Shown piece by piece: positions 54,701 through 61,934 of a stretch of DNA of 64,000 bases (positions are counted from its first letter, which is position 1; each line of letters opens with the position of its first letter). This stretch comes from Mannheimia granulomatis (GTDB taxonomy: Bacteria > Pseudomonadota > Gammaproteobacteria > Enterobacterales > Pasteurellaceae), in contig NZ_CP016614.1 in NCBI RefSeq assembly GCF_013377255.1, forward strand, positions 2,116,501-2,180,500. Reading direction: 5' to 3'. The translations under genes and the position numbers were made by a program. The notes under the pieces are model-generated. The model ran no database searches. It worked only from the letters and a program-made list of their open reading frames with translations, and was not told the DNA's origin.

Positions 54701-57700
54701 ACCAGTATCTCCTTTAATTGAAATACCGTCTTTACCGTCTTGACCTTTAACGCCAATTGAACCCGCTTCGCCTGGTTTACCTGGCTCACCATCTTTACCT
54801 ACAGATAATGTGCTTGATAAACCAAAGTCGATTTCATTATCACGCAATGTAGTAATCACGTTTTTATCTTTAGACGTGTACTTAACAGTTTGACCCAACT
54901 CTACAGTATCAGCCTCTGTTAAACCATCACGCTTGTCAGCATCAATTTTGAAGCCTTTTGCAATTAAGTCTTTGCTTGTATTAATAACATCATTAATATT
55001 CGCTGCATTCGTACCAACTTTCGCTAAATCTTCTGGCGTTAAATCATTTACAGATTTAACTGGCTGACCATCTGCACCGTTCACACCGTCAATACCGCTC
55101 CTAACGTTAACAATTTGGTTGTTACCGTTATCTAAACCGTCTTGTGTTAACTTAACAGGGGCTTTTTGCTGACCATCCGCTCCTTTTACACCATCTTTTG
55201 GTGTGATGGTAATGCCATCATTACTTACAACTGTCGTTGGAGCTTTATCAGCACCATCTTTCGGTGTAAAGGTTGCTGTATTCAAGTTATTTAAGTCTTT
55301 CGCCAACTGGATTTCTAGAGTACCTGCACCATCAGCTTTAATATTGATGTTACCTGCTGCTGATTCAAACGCTTTAGATTGCTCTTTAGTTACACCTTCG
55401 CCTTTTACAGTTACTAAACTATTCAGCTTGTGTTTGTTTTCAGTATCGTTATCGTTACCAGTAAAACGTAAACCATCGTTTAAGTTAGCAACTTCTTCTT
55501 TATCGCCTTTTTCATTGGTGTAAATAATGCGCGTAGTTTGTTCGCCGTCTTTACCATCAAGACCTTTAGCACCATCTAAGCCAGGAGCACCTTTTTCAAC
55601 AGCCATTTTCGCATTTGAGCCGTCTTTACCATTGATACCAATAGTTCCATCTTTACCATTAATTCCAACACTGCCAGGCTGACCATCTTTACCAACCACA
55701 ATTGTACCGTCACCACTAATGGTTACGCCATTTTCACCATCTTTACCTTTAACGCCGATAGAACCATCTTTACCGTCTTTAGCACCAACAGATACATCAC
55801 CCGCTAACGCAATTTCTAATGCTTTTTCAGCAACATTTGCAGTTACTGTTACGCCATCTTTACCTTTAACTTGAATAGTTTTACCTAAGTCTTGTTTAAC
55901 TTCAGTATTCTTATCATCACCAGTTAAACCAAAACCACCTGTTGTTGCATTGGTTAAATTATCAACAACATCTTTTAAATCACCTACGTTAACCGCATTG
56001 GTTCTTGTTGCATTTGCAAGATCAGTTTTATCACCGGCTGCATTAGTTAAACCGCTTGATACATTGGTAATTTGTTTGTTACCAGCATCAATGCCTGTAT
56101 TAGTAACACTGGGGCCATTTTTAATCGTTAAACCTTTATTATCAACTTTAGTATCACCAATGGTTACAGAGCCAGCTTCAGTTAAGTTTACATCTTTTGC
56201 TAATTTAACAACTAAGCCATCATTAGTATTTACTACACCAATGTTGGTGTCAGACAGTTTAGCTAAATCAGCACCACCCGTTACATTTAAAGTTTGGTTA
56301 AGTTTCTTAGCGATAACCTTATTATCATCACCTACGAATTTTAAACCATCGTTAAGGGTTGCAACTTCTTCACCATCATAAACGATACGAGTTTTGGTCT
56401 CACCATCTTTACCATCAACACCAGGCTGACCATTTTTAACGGTAATATTTGCCGTTGCAGATTTACCATCTTCGCCCGCTGGTCCAGTTAAACCAATTGT
56501 GCCGTTAGTACCATCTAAACCGATACCAGGAGCACCATCTTTACCACCAATTGTTAAAGTGGAATTTAGAGCAAAATCAATAGCGTTGTTAGTAACGGTA
56601 GTAACAATATTTTTATCACTAGATTTGTATGTAACTGTTTCACCTAACTGAACATTATCAGCAGCAGTTAAATTATCACCTCGTTTATCAGCATCAATAT
56701 TGAAACCTTGATTCACTTTATTCGTTAAGTTGGTTACATTTTGATTGGTCGCATAAAGTTGTGAACCATTAACCGCTTCTTTACTATCTACACTAATAGT
56801 ACCATTTAATACATTAGTGATTTTATTATCACCTGCGTTGATCCCGTCTTTAGTCACACTTGGCCCATTAGTAATGGTTAAACCGTTATTATTTAATGTA
56901 GTATCACCGATTTTCACCGAGCCAGCATCAGTTAAATCTAACGTATTGTTTAAATTAACTTTAACTTTGCCATCTGTAGCAGTAGTATTGATATTATTGT
57001 TACCGCCAACTACTTCAACATACTCACCTAGCTTTTTGTTTACTTTATTACCATCTTGTGCTTGTAACCCAAAACCTTTATTTGTTGCTTCAGTTACTGC
57101 TGTATCAACAGTTTTGCTTAGATCAATATCAACTGTATCGCCATCATTACGGGTTAAAGTCGCTTTTTTGCCATCTTCAGCTGTTGTTGAACTGGTTACG
57201 AAGTTATTTTTAATGCCGGTAACCGCTGCAGTTGTACCATCATTTTTGTTTAAGATTACATTTGCATTACCTTGATTATCATAAGTTACTGTACCACCAG
57301 TTACGTGAGTATCTTTAGTGAAATCAGTAATTGCCTTCTCACTCAAACCAACTATATAAGTACGATCATCACCTTCACGTTTTTCTACACCAGAAGTGTG
57401 TTCTGTAACAATAAGGTACTCACTATTTTTAGGATTAGCAATTACACCTGTTTTGGTGTCATCATCTTTCTTAAAGTCTTGAAGTGCTTTGTCTGTTAAC
57501 TTAACTTCATAGTTAGTTTTATTAGTTGCAGGATCTTTTGCACCAGCAGTAACAGTTAAATATTCTTTAGAAGATTCAGCATGGCTTGCTGTTGTGCCGT
57601 CAGCATTAATAGTGTAGGTTGTAATGCCTGTTGCTGGGTCTTTCTCAGATTTTACTTCAGCAATATTCGTGCCTTTTTCCACTTTTGCTGCAACAGCAGA

Positions 57701-59755
57701 TAACTTACCATCCGCATTACGGGTAATAGTGGTGCCATCTACATTCACAGTGAAATCTAATGCATTATCTTTCTCACCAAATGTTGGCGTGATGGTCACA
57801 GATTTATCACTTGATTTGAAATCAACCACATCACCAAAATTCACTTTGCTTTCTGCATTTGAACCACTCGCTTTTGCTGTCCAGCTACCTTGAGTAACTA
57901 CTGCATATAATTGTGAGCCGTTAATAGCATCAGTTGAAGAGTCTGAAACTTCACCTGGTGCAACGAATTTAATTTGGCGTTCGTTAGCATCTGAACCCAC
58001 ACTTACATAGTCACCCGCTACTACAGCATCATGACCAGCAAAGTTATAAGTAACGCCATTGATTTCTTTACTTACTATAGCTTTTGCTTCTGCCGCAGTT
58101 GAATGGTTACCTAAAATAACAGAACCATTGCTTGCTACGGTTACATTTGACCCCAGCACAAACGTATCGGTACCAGAAACACGGTTATTTTGACCAAATG
58201 CACCTGAGTTATCACCAGAAACAGTTGTATTCGCACCTACTGCTAAAGAGTAGTTACCGCTTGCCTCTGATTTATAAGCCATTGCGGTTGAATAGTTACC
58301 TTTTGCATTCGCTTCATAACCTACAGATGTACCAGCCTCACCTTCTACTTTAGCATAAGAACCGATAGCCGTTGCATTTGCACTACTTACATTAGAGTTA
58401 TAACCTACAGTAACAGATTGATTACCCAAAGATTTCGCAGTTTCACCAATCGCAATACCGCCAGCTTTTTCAGCAACAGAGTGAGCACCGATACTAATAA
58501 CTTTTTCTTCTTTTGAAGTTGCATTCCAACCAATACTGATTGCATTTGCACCAGTTGCATTTGAAACATTACCAAAAGCAATTGCTCCCGTACCATTTGC
58601 TTTAGAATCTTTACCAAATGAGATCGCACCATCACCTTGTGCCGTTGCATTAGTTGAGAAAGCTACTGTATCATTTGACAAAGCTCGGGTATTTGTCCCT
58701 AATGCATAAGCATTATTTGCTTTTTTAGTGCTATCTGCATTAACTACTGCTATGATCTCCCCATTTCTACCTTTTGATAATTCAGGAATAGTTATATTTG
58801 TTCCATTTAGTAAAGTAATATTACCTACCGTATTTTCAACAAAACCACCAGCCTGGGCATTAGTACCAATTGCAAACGCACTTTCACCATTGGTTTTTGC
58901 TTTAGTACCAATAGAAAATGCATCTGTACCTGCAGCTAAGGTATTATTTTGTCCATCATAAATAGAGCGTCTATTTTCCGCACCTCGATTTCCATCAACG
59001 GTTTGTGGTGTTCCACTACCAATTGCAAAAGAACGCTCACCTAATGCAGTTGCTGAAGCCCCCATCGCAAAGCTTGCTTTTTCATTTGCCCAAGAAGAAG
59101 AGCCTACTGCCGCAGAATAGTCCGCAATAGCAGCAGATTGACGCATTGCCGCAAATGAGTTAAACCCCTCTGCTCGGGCAGAAGTACCTAAAGCAACCGA
59201 ACCAGTATCTGATGTTCTAGAGAATGGGCCAATAGCAACAGATAATGCCCCACCCGCATGTGAATAATCACCAATCGCTACACCCGATGCTCTATTTCCT
59301 CTTCTATCTTCTAAGGCTGTCGCATGGTGCCCGATTACAATTGCCGAGGTAGTATTAGATTTATACAACAACCCTGAATTCTCACCACCCTCACCTTGCA
59401 TTCCCGATGCCTGAGTTTTAGTTCTATCATCATAAGATAAACTACCTGGGTTAAAATAGTTATATGGATTAGTTGTAGAATCTGTTGGTACACTAATATT
59501 TGTTGTTACAACCAAATTACCATTAGTTCCTGTAATACTATCAATAACAACTGCAGCTTCTGCAGAAGTAGCAGAAAGCATAAAAACTGCTATTCCACCA
59601 ATGAGAGTTGCTCCATTTAGAATACCAGCTGCTAATTTAATTTCACCACGCTCATCAGTTGAAGCTGCTGCCTTACCTTGCGATCTAGCAAGCTCAGATA
59701 CAACTTCCATTTTTTGCGTCGTTCGGTTAAAAATAACCTTAAATATCTTATTCAT
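48710..59755 (-). CDS. Giant trimeric autotransporter adhesin with collagen-like stalk
   Basis: A 3681-residue type Vc autotransporter. Residues 1-67 are an extended signal peptide (MNKIFKVIFNRTT, SELARS, then a hydrophobic stretch ending SAEA). A head of YadA-like AIG-x-A-x-A repeats runs over about 120-550, followed by GSQLY neck motifs. From about 1085 to 3400 the stalk has eight modules; each holds blocks of Gly-X-Y triplets (GKD, GQP, GVK) and then a TRIVY-...-LNDGL segment. The modules alternate between two flavours (FVGDD...NIGVV and GNN...SAAGNI). The C terminus has an ISneck-like region and a YadA anchor ending SVGYQW. It should sit on the outer membrane as a very long trimeric fibre for host binding. 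Ribosome site AAAAGG. Confidence 0.93.
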   Translation of the reverse strand: MNKIFKVIFNRTTQKMEVVSELARSQGKAAASTDERGEIKLAAGILNGATLIGGIAVFMLSATSAEAAVVIDSITGTNGNLVVTTNISVPTDSTTNPYNYFNPGSLSYDDRTKTQASGMQGEGGENSGLLYKSNTTSAIVIGHHATALEDRRGNRASGVAIGDYSHAGGALSVAIGPFSRTSDTGSVALGTSARAEGFNSFAAMRQSAAIADYSAAVGSSSWANEKASFAMGASATALGERSFAIGSGTPQTVDGNRGAENRRSIYDGQNNTLAAGTDAFSIGTKAKTNGESAFAIGTNAQAGGFVENTVGNITLLNGTNITIPELSKGRNGEIIAVVNADSTKKANNAYALGTNTRALSNDTVAFSTNATAQGDGAISFGKDSKANGTGAIAFGNVSNATGANAISIGWNATSKEEKVISIGAHSVAEKAGGIAIGETAKSLGNQSVTVGYNSNVSSANATAIGSYAKVEGEAGTSVGYEANAKGNYSTAMAYKSEASGNYSLAVGANTTVSGDNSGAFGQNNRVSGTDTFVLGSNVTVASNGSVILGNHSTAAEAKAIVSKEINGVTYNFAGHDAVVAGDYVSVGSDANERQIKFVAPGEVSDSSTDAINGSQLYAVVTQGSWTAKASGSNAESKVNFGDVVDFKSSDKSVTITPTFGEKDNALDFTVNVDGTTITRNADGKLSAVAAKVEKGTNIAEVKSEKDPATGITTYTINADGTTASHAESSKEYLTVTAGAKDPATNKTNYEVKLTDKALQDFKKDDDTKTGVIANPKNSEYLIVTEHTSGVEKREGDDRTYIVGLSEKAITDFTKDTHVTGGTVTYDNQGNANVILNKNDGTTAAVTGIKNNFVTSSTTAEDGKKATLTRNDGDTVDIDLSKTVDTAVTEATNKGFGLQAQDGNKVNKKLGEYVEVVGGNNNINTTATDGKVKVNLNNTLDLTDAGSVKIGDTTLNNNGLTITNGPSVTKDGINAGDNKITNVLNGTISVDSKEAVNGSQLYATNQNVTNLTNKVNQGFNIDADKRGDNLTAADNVQLGETVTYKSSDKNIVTTVTNNAIDFALNSTLTIGGKDGAPGIGLDGTNGTIGLTGPAGEDGKSATANITVKNGQPGVDGKDGETKTRIVYDGEEVATLNDGLKFVGDDNKVIAKKLNQTLNVTGGADLAKLSDTNIGVVNTNDGLVVKLAKDVNLTEAGSVTIGDTKVDNKGLTIKNGPSVTNTGIDAGNKQITNVSSGLTNAAGDKTDLANATRTNAVNVGDLKDVVDNLTNATTGGFGLTGDDKNTEVKQDLGKTIQVKGKDGVTVTANVAEKALEIALAGDVSVGAKDGKDGSIGVKGKDGENGVTISGDGTIVVGKDGQPGSVGINGKDGTIGINGKDGSNAKMAVEKGAPGLDGAKGLDGKDGEQTTRIIYTNEKGDKEEVANLNDGLRFTGNDNDTENKHKLNSLVTVKGEGVTKEQSKAFESAAGNINIKADGAGTLEIQLAKDLNNLNTATFTPKDGADKAPTTVVSNDGITITPKDGVKGADGQQKAPVKLTQDGLDNGNNQIVNVRSGIDGVNGADGQPVKSVNDLTPEDLAKVGTNAANINDVINTSKDLIAKGFKIDADKRDGLTEADTVELGQTVKYTSKDKNVITTLRDNEIDFGLSSTLSVGKDGEPGKPGEAGSIGVKGQDGKDGISIKGDTGANGQPGEATVVVGRDGQDGIDGKVGVNGKDGASVVLNGKDGSIGLTGAKGQDGKDGASTNITVKDGKQGVDGTGKDGLPGDNGETRIVYKNGEKEEQVANLNDGLIFTGNNADTLNRHKLNTVVNIVGEGVDKTASAAFKSAAGNINVKADGTDKLEIQLNKDLKNLNSATFAPKDGADGQPTEGPTTVVNNNGITITPKDGNNGADGKAVKLTEDGLDNGGNQVVNVDSGLKDKNGQPVDLKDAEGDVLNNAVNVGDLKNTAEKISTDAFGLKDKEGNEFKQNLGTTAQITGDNNINTKVIDVQNADGTTSKALEVSLNNDITVGGPRDGKDGSIGVKGADGKNGVTIKPDAIVFNGVDGKDGKDGEVTFKVEKAAPALDGKDGQNGADGQTRIVYEKPNGEKEQVATLNDGLKFVGDDGNEIAKKLNETLSVTGGEKDAAKLSDSNIGVVNSEDGLVVKLAKDLKDLSTATFTKEGEGEPKTVVNNNGIEITPTKDGKEPVKLTENGLDNGNNQIVNVKSGINGVNGQPGKDGKIVESVNDLTKEQLDKVGTNAANINDIRNATDSLVNTGFNITADNKDLNGAEKDNVKLGETVAYTSTDKNIVTTVRDNTIDFGLANNLTVGKDGKDGKPGEAGTIGVKGQDGKDGVSITGDNGKDGQPGEATITVGRDGKDGADGDNGIDGKVGVNGKDGSAVVLNGKDGSIGLNGKDGKDGLTFKSADGAQGVDGTNGADGLPGKDGKTRIVYQPTDKEGNPIKDDEGNPITEEVATLNDGLIFAGNNDKLNRHKLNSVVNIVGEVAQGINDKASSENFKSAAGNINVVANEKDQLEIQLNRELKDLTSAKFVEYKPGENGGKDVVDNTKPSTEITNNGITITPAEPVDGNGEPKDPVKLTQDGLDNGNNQIVNVKSGIDGLNGQNGKDGQPITSVNDLTDEQLENAGTNAANIKDVRNATDSLINKGFNITADNSELADGAKEDNVKLGETVNYTSKDKNIITTVSNNAIDFALNNDLTVGGPGKDGAPGKDGSIGVKGADGTAGVTLNGKDGSIGLTGPRGADGKDGASATISVKDGAKGLDGNDGKDGESKTRIVYEKPDGKTEEVATLNDGLRFVGDDGKVIDKKLNETLQISGGDTDLEDLSDDNIGVVNKDGKLMVKLAKNIDLTDEGSITIGDTYLDKNVIGVGDSALTGDSLTVGGDNSITVDGNKGTIGGLTNKTFDPNNFTSGQAATEDQLKQVYDVANSGWDIAANGQNTTNVGPKGKVSFNNEDGNIIITKETTDNNVTFALNNNLTIGGPGKDGSIGVKGADGTTGVTLNGKDGSIGINGKDGTNGTVTFAQGKPGVDGKDGETKSRIVYETKDKDGNPVKEEVATLNDGLKFVGDDGKVITKKLNETLSITGGEKDATKLSDANNIGVVNNNGTLTVKLAKDIDLTKDGSVTIGDTTVNNDGLTIKGGPSVTKAGINAGDKKITNVQDGEISETSKDAVNGSQLYQVQQVANAGWNLSANGKDLGNVKPGATVDLNNKDGNIVITKEGNNVTFGLNNDLTIGGKDGKDGQIGVAGKDGKDGVTIKGDGTITAGRDGADGVDGKIGVTGKDGASVVLNGKDGSIGLTGPKGADGKPGVSANIAVKDGAEGVDGTNGKDGLPGENGKTRIVYETKDKDGKPVTEQVATLNDGLIFSGNNEDTKNRQKLNTEVKVKGEGVDKAASENFKSATGNINVKANGSDTLEIQLAKNVDLTQDGSVTVGDTKVDNKGLTIKNGPSVTKDGIDAKGTKITNVKDGDVTATSKDAVNGSQLYNAVQNSGWELTVNGEAESQRINNNSKVNIKSGRNIEVSRKGSTVEIATSSNPEFDTVKVGGTTLSSTVAKDGVNELNVAGKDGSATRITNVAPGVKGTDAVNVNQLRSVANHVNNVDKDLRAGVAGALAAGNLYHVTQPGKSMVSAGVGTYRGQGALAVGYSRLSDNGKVGIKFSVNSNSRGHAGAAASVGYQW
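49000..56450 (-). repeat. Eight tandem stalk modules with Gly-X-Y runs
   Basis: The TRIVY/TRIIY segments fall near 49730, 50628, 51420, 52458, 53515, 54440, 55525 and 56380, so period is roughly 0.8-1.1 kb. Between them are interrupted Gly-X-Y runs, at most about nine triplets long, with few prolines and many GKD triplets. Repeated motifs GSIGVKG, GKDGSIGL and VNGKDG recur in nearly every unit. The repetition at DNA level should favour unit gain or loss by recombination. Confidence 0.88.
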
Positions 59756-59767
59756 AATTTAATACCT

Positions 59768-59784
59768 TTTAGATATAAAAAAGA
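59768..59784. repeat. 17-base direct repeat, copy 1
   Basis: TTTAGATATAAAAAAGA, identical to 60224-60240; the copies bracket about 440 bases upstream of the adhesin gene. Confidence 0.6.
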
Positions 59785-59822
59785 GCTTATTTCTATATTA
59801 AAATTAATTATAGAAATAAGCT
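59784..59822 (-). promoter_or_regulatory. 14-bp perfect inverted repeat in the adhesin 5' leader
   Basis: AGCTTATTTCTATA (59784-59797) and its complement (59809-59822) surround an 11-base loop. On the minus strand the hairpin ends about 20 bases before the AAAAGG ribosome site of the adhesin, so it would lie in its mRNA leader if the promoter near 59950 is used. Possible role in mRNA stability or translation control. Confidence 0.55.
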
Positions 59823-60223
59823 TACTTGTAAAAAATTCAGCAACAACAAACACTGAATAAACACACGATTTAACTGCCTCTTATAACTGGACAGTCCTCG
59901 CGATAATATTAAGTTTTTCACTCCAAAACCTCAACAAGCTTTTAATATCTTTACAATCTCCTTATACTTCAGTCAAAAAATCAACAAAAACCCCTTACAA
60001 ATCAAAAAATAAATGATAAATACGTTAATTTACAAATCATTCTCACCAGCCAAAGCCATTAACAATCTACCTATTTTTGATTAACAATAACATAACAATA
60101 GACCATATTATTAATCGCATATCGCGATAAGTTTCACACTATTTTTAGTATAAAATGTAGGCGTTTTGGAATTTCACTCCAATTTTCACAGGTTAAACAT
60201 TACCTTTCTTATTTTTTATGCCA

Positions 60224-60240
60224 TTTAGATATAAAAAAGA
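60224..60240. repeat. 17-base direct repeat, copy 2
   Basis: TTTAGATATAAAAAAGA, matching 59768-59784 exactly. It overlaps the T-run of the zinc-ribbon gene terminator, so shared sequence could partly reflect that function. Confidence 0.6.
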
Positions 60241-60265
60241 AGCCCGGCAAATACCGAGCTTCTTT
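60236..60265 (-). terminator. Terminator of the zinc-ribbon gene
   Basis: AAAGAAGC-CGG/CCG-GCTTCTTT hairpin followed on the minus strand by a T-run (TTCTTTTTTAT), 7 bases after the stop. Confidence 0.85.
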
Positions 60266-60272
60266 ACGTAGG

Positions 60273-60509
60273 TTATCCAAGGTGAGTTATCCAACTTGCT
60301 ATGCCAATCACCGCAATGAAAATAAGCAGCCAGATCAGCTGTAATTTTACACTTTTACGGTTGATCTCTTGATTATGCAATCTTCGTTGTTCCAGCTTCT
60401 GACGGTAAATCTCTAAGTCCGCCTCTTTAAATGAGAAGCCACAGTGCAAACAGCTCTCTAGGCTGTCACTAATGCGGTTTCTGCATTCAGGGCAACGATG
60501 TAATGCCAT
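60273..60509 (-). CDS. Small zinc-ribbon membrane protein
   Basis: A 78-residue protein: an N-terminal zinc ribbon with CPEC (Cys6, Cys9) and CLHC (Cys20, Cys23), a basic Arg/Gln/Lys-rich helix, and one C-terminal membrane helix (about 54-74). The layout suggests a membrane-anchored metal-binding or regulatory protein. Function unknown. GAGG lies before the start. It follows the 240-residue membrane protein gene by 35 bases, and the pair may be one transcript. Confidence 0.7.
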   Translation of the reverse strand: MALHRCPECRNRISDSLESCLHCGFSFKEADLEIYRQKLEQRRLHNQEINRKSVKLQLIWLLIFIAVIGIASWITHLG

Positions 60510-60544
60510 ATTTTCCTCGATGTAGGGTTACAAGCGGTCTTTTT

Positions 60545-61267
60545 TTAGTCAGACTTTTCAATATAAATATGATAGTGCTTATGAGTATCTCTATTGAAAA
60601 AGATAAAATCGCCATTGTTTCTGGATTTCCTACCCATTATGTAACCGTTATCACTGTTGGTAGAAAGAATATAATACCTCTGATTTTCCAGTTCCATATA
60701 GTCATAACCACATCTTAAATCTGCCCGCAGGTAACCAATATGGAGCGCCAGCAAGCTGAAATATAGGAAAATAAACAGGTTGAAGAACCAGAAATTTTCT
60801 TTCACCACCATTTTTCTGAAATCCAGGTCCAGCTTAGTATCGTTCCATCTCTTCTGAAAGAAGAATACACTAACACCTGTAATCAAAACATAAGTGATAG
60901 AAATGTAAATCGGTACAATGCCAACAAACAGGTAAAAGCTAAGTATCACCGGTACTGCAAATACTGACACCAACACAATAACTCTCAGCCAACCTAAGTT
61001 GCGAAAGTAGCGTAGCTTAAACACCTTGTTTATCAAACAGTAACCTAAGGAGTAGCATAAGAATAGAAGCACTGAAATAGCAAATACATAAGTCAGGCTT
61101 CTTGCCATACTTGCATGGCTAATTTCAACGTGCCACCAAGGATAACCGTGAAATATCGCTTGTCCCCAGCCATAGCAATATGCAGTGGAAAAGCTAATCA
61201 CTGTTAAAAATGCAAGAGAAAATGAAGAATTTATAATTTTATTAATGTGAGTATTGATCATAAACAT
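60545..61267 (-). CDS. Unknown five-helix membrane protein
   Basis: A 240-residue protein with five hydrophobic helices (about 15-33, 55-76, 92-110, 113-134, 158-178) and a tyrosine-rich C-terminal tail of about 60 residues that should lie outside the membrane core. No family recognised. The start is uncertain: ATG at 61267 or at 61261, neither with a strong ribosome site. The gene is AT-rich and lies among surface-protein genes. Confidence 0.6.
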   Translation of the reverse strand: MFMINTHINKIINSSFSLAFLTVISFSTAYCYGWGQAIFHGYPWWHVEISHASMARSLTYVFAISVLLFLCYSLGYCLINKVFKLRYFRNLGWLRVIVLVSVFAVPVILSFYLFVGIVPIYISITYVLITGVSVFFFQKRWNDTKLDLDFRKMVVKENFWFFNLFIFLYFSLLALHIGYLRADLRCGYDYMELENQRYYILSTNSDNGYIMGRKSRNNGDFIFFNRDTHKHYHIYIEKSD

Positions 61268-61484
61268 AAGAATAAATAGTATACTTTTTTCATCGGATTT
61301 AATACATTCGAGTTATTATGATATCGTTTTTTAGCTCGGAAAGAAATATTTACCTTGCATTTTTTATACTAAAAATATATATGATAGAAAGAAAAATTAT
61401 TTGATATCTCCGAAAATAGTGCAAATATGTTGCACAATAAGGGTTGAAGCAGCCTATCTCATTAATAAACAACGTATATAATAC

Positions 61485-61823
61485 TCACACAGCTTCATCA
61501 TCAGTCTCACCAGTTCGGGTACGAATAAGTTGCCCAATTTTTGACACATAAATTTTTCCATCACCAACTTGTCCCGAGTAAGAAGCATTTAAAATGGCAT
61601 CAATCACCTCATCACTTTGGTAATCAGAAATCAGTACTTCCACTTTAATTTTCGGACGAAAATCAACCGTATTGATTTTGGAAAGCTCCTGTTCCGTATG
61701 TCCATATTGGCGTCCAAAATCTTTGACCTCGGTAATGGTCATTCCTTGAATGCCGATCTCGGACAGGGCATCCCTCACTTGTTCTAGTTTTGAGGGTTGA
61801 ATAATGGTAGTGATTAATTTCAT
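61485..61823 (-). CDS. PII-family signal protein with divergent T-loop
   Basis: A 112-residue PII-like protein. The start at 61823 (MKLITTIIQPSKL) follows AGGAAG; a 10-codon in-frame extension is not family sequence. Ligand sites look kept: Gln39 and Lys58 for 2-oxoglutarate, SGQVGDGKIYV for the B-loop and RTRTGETDDEA for the C-loop. In the T-loop, positions 46 and 51, tyrosines in E. coli GlnB, are Glu and Asn, so uridylylation by GlnD is not expected. It therefore differs from canonical GlnB/GlnK and may be a specialised paralogue. No amtB is adjacent. Confidence 0.85.
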   Translation of the reverse strand: MKLITTIIQPSKLEQVRDALSEIGIQGMTITEVKDFGRQYGHTEQELSKINTVDFRPKIKVEVLISDYQSDEVIDAILNASYSGQVGDGKIYVSKIGQLIRTRTGETDDEAV

Positions 61824-61862
61824 ATTGCTTCCTGCTTTGTATTTTTCACTCAATAATACCTT

Positions 61863-61896
61863 AAAAAAATCTGCCTCCGCAAGCGGAGGCAGATTT
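61863..61896 (-). terminator. Terminator of the metalloprotease gene
   Basis: Near-perfect stem AAATCTGCCTCCGC/GCGGAGGCAGATTT with a tight loop, followed on the minus strand by TTTTTTT, 39 bases after the stop. The GGAGGCAG arm is shared with the hairpin at 3388. Confidence 0.9.
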
Positions 61897-61934
61897 ACGT
61901 AAGTATTATAGAGTGTTTTCTATTTTTACCTCTA

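Larger units (their letters stand above)
59756..60272. other. 517-base non-coding region upstream of the autotransporter gene
   Basis: No coding region apparent. It holds, from the gene outward: the ribosome site, a 14-bp inverted repeat, a possible promoter on the minus strand (TTGACT at 59971-59976, TAAAGA at 59948-59953, 17-base spacer), one 17-base direct repeat shared with its far end, and the terminator of the zinc-ribbon gene. Confidence 0.6.

Noticed and set aside
50000..58900. Many long plus-strand open frames opposite the adhesin gene
   Set aside because: They are antisense shadows of the repeat-rich adhesin (low-complexity Pro/Ser/Leu translations), without ribosome sites or family similarity.
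60121..60140. CRP-S-like TCGCATATCGCGA in the adhesin upstream region
   Set aside because: Half-sites are in the wrong orientation and spacing compared with TGCGA-N6-TCGCA.
61418..61437. GTGCAA/TTGCAC dyad as an NtrC site for the PII gene
   Set aside because: It lies downstream of the PII gene and the half-sites are inverted relative to the NtrC consensus; at most it is part of the promoter of the unknown membrane protein.
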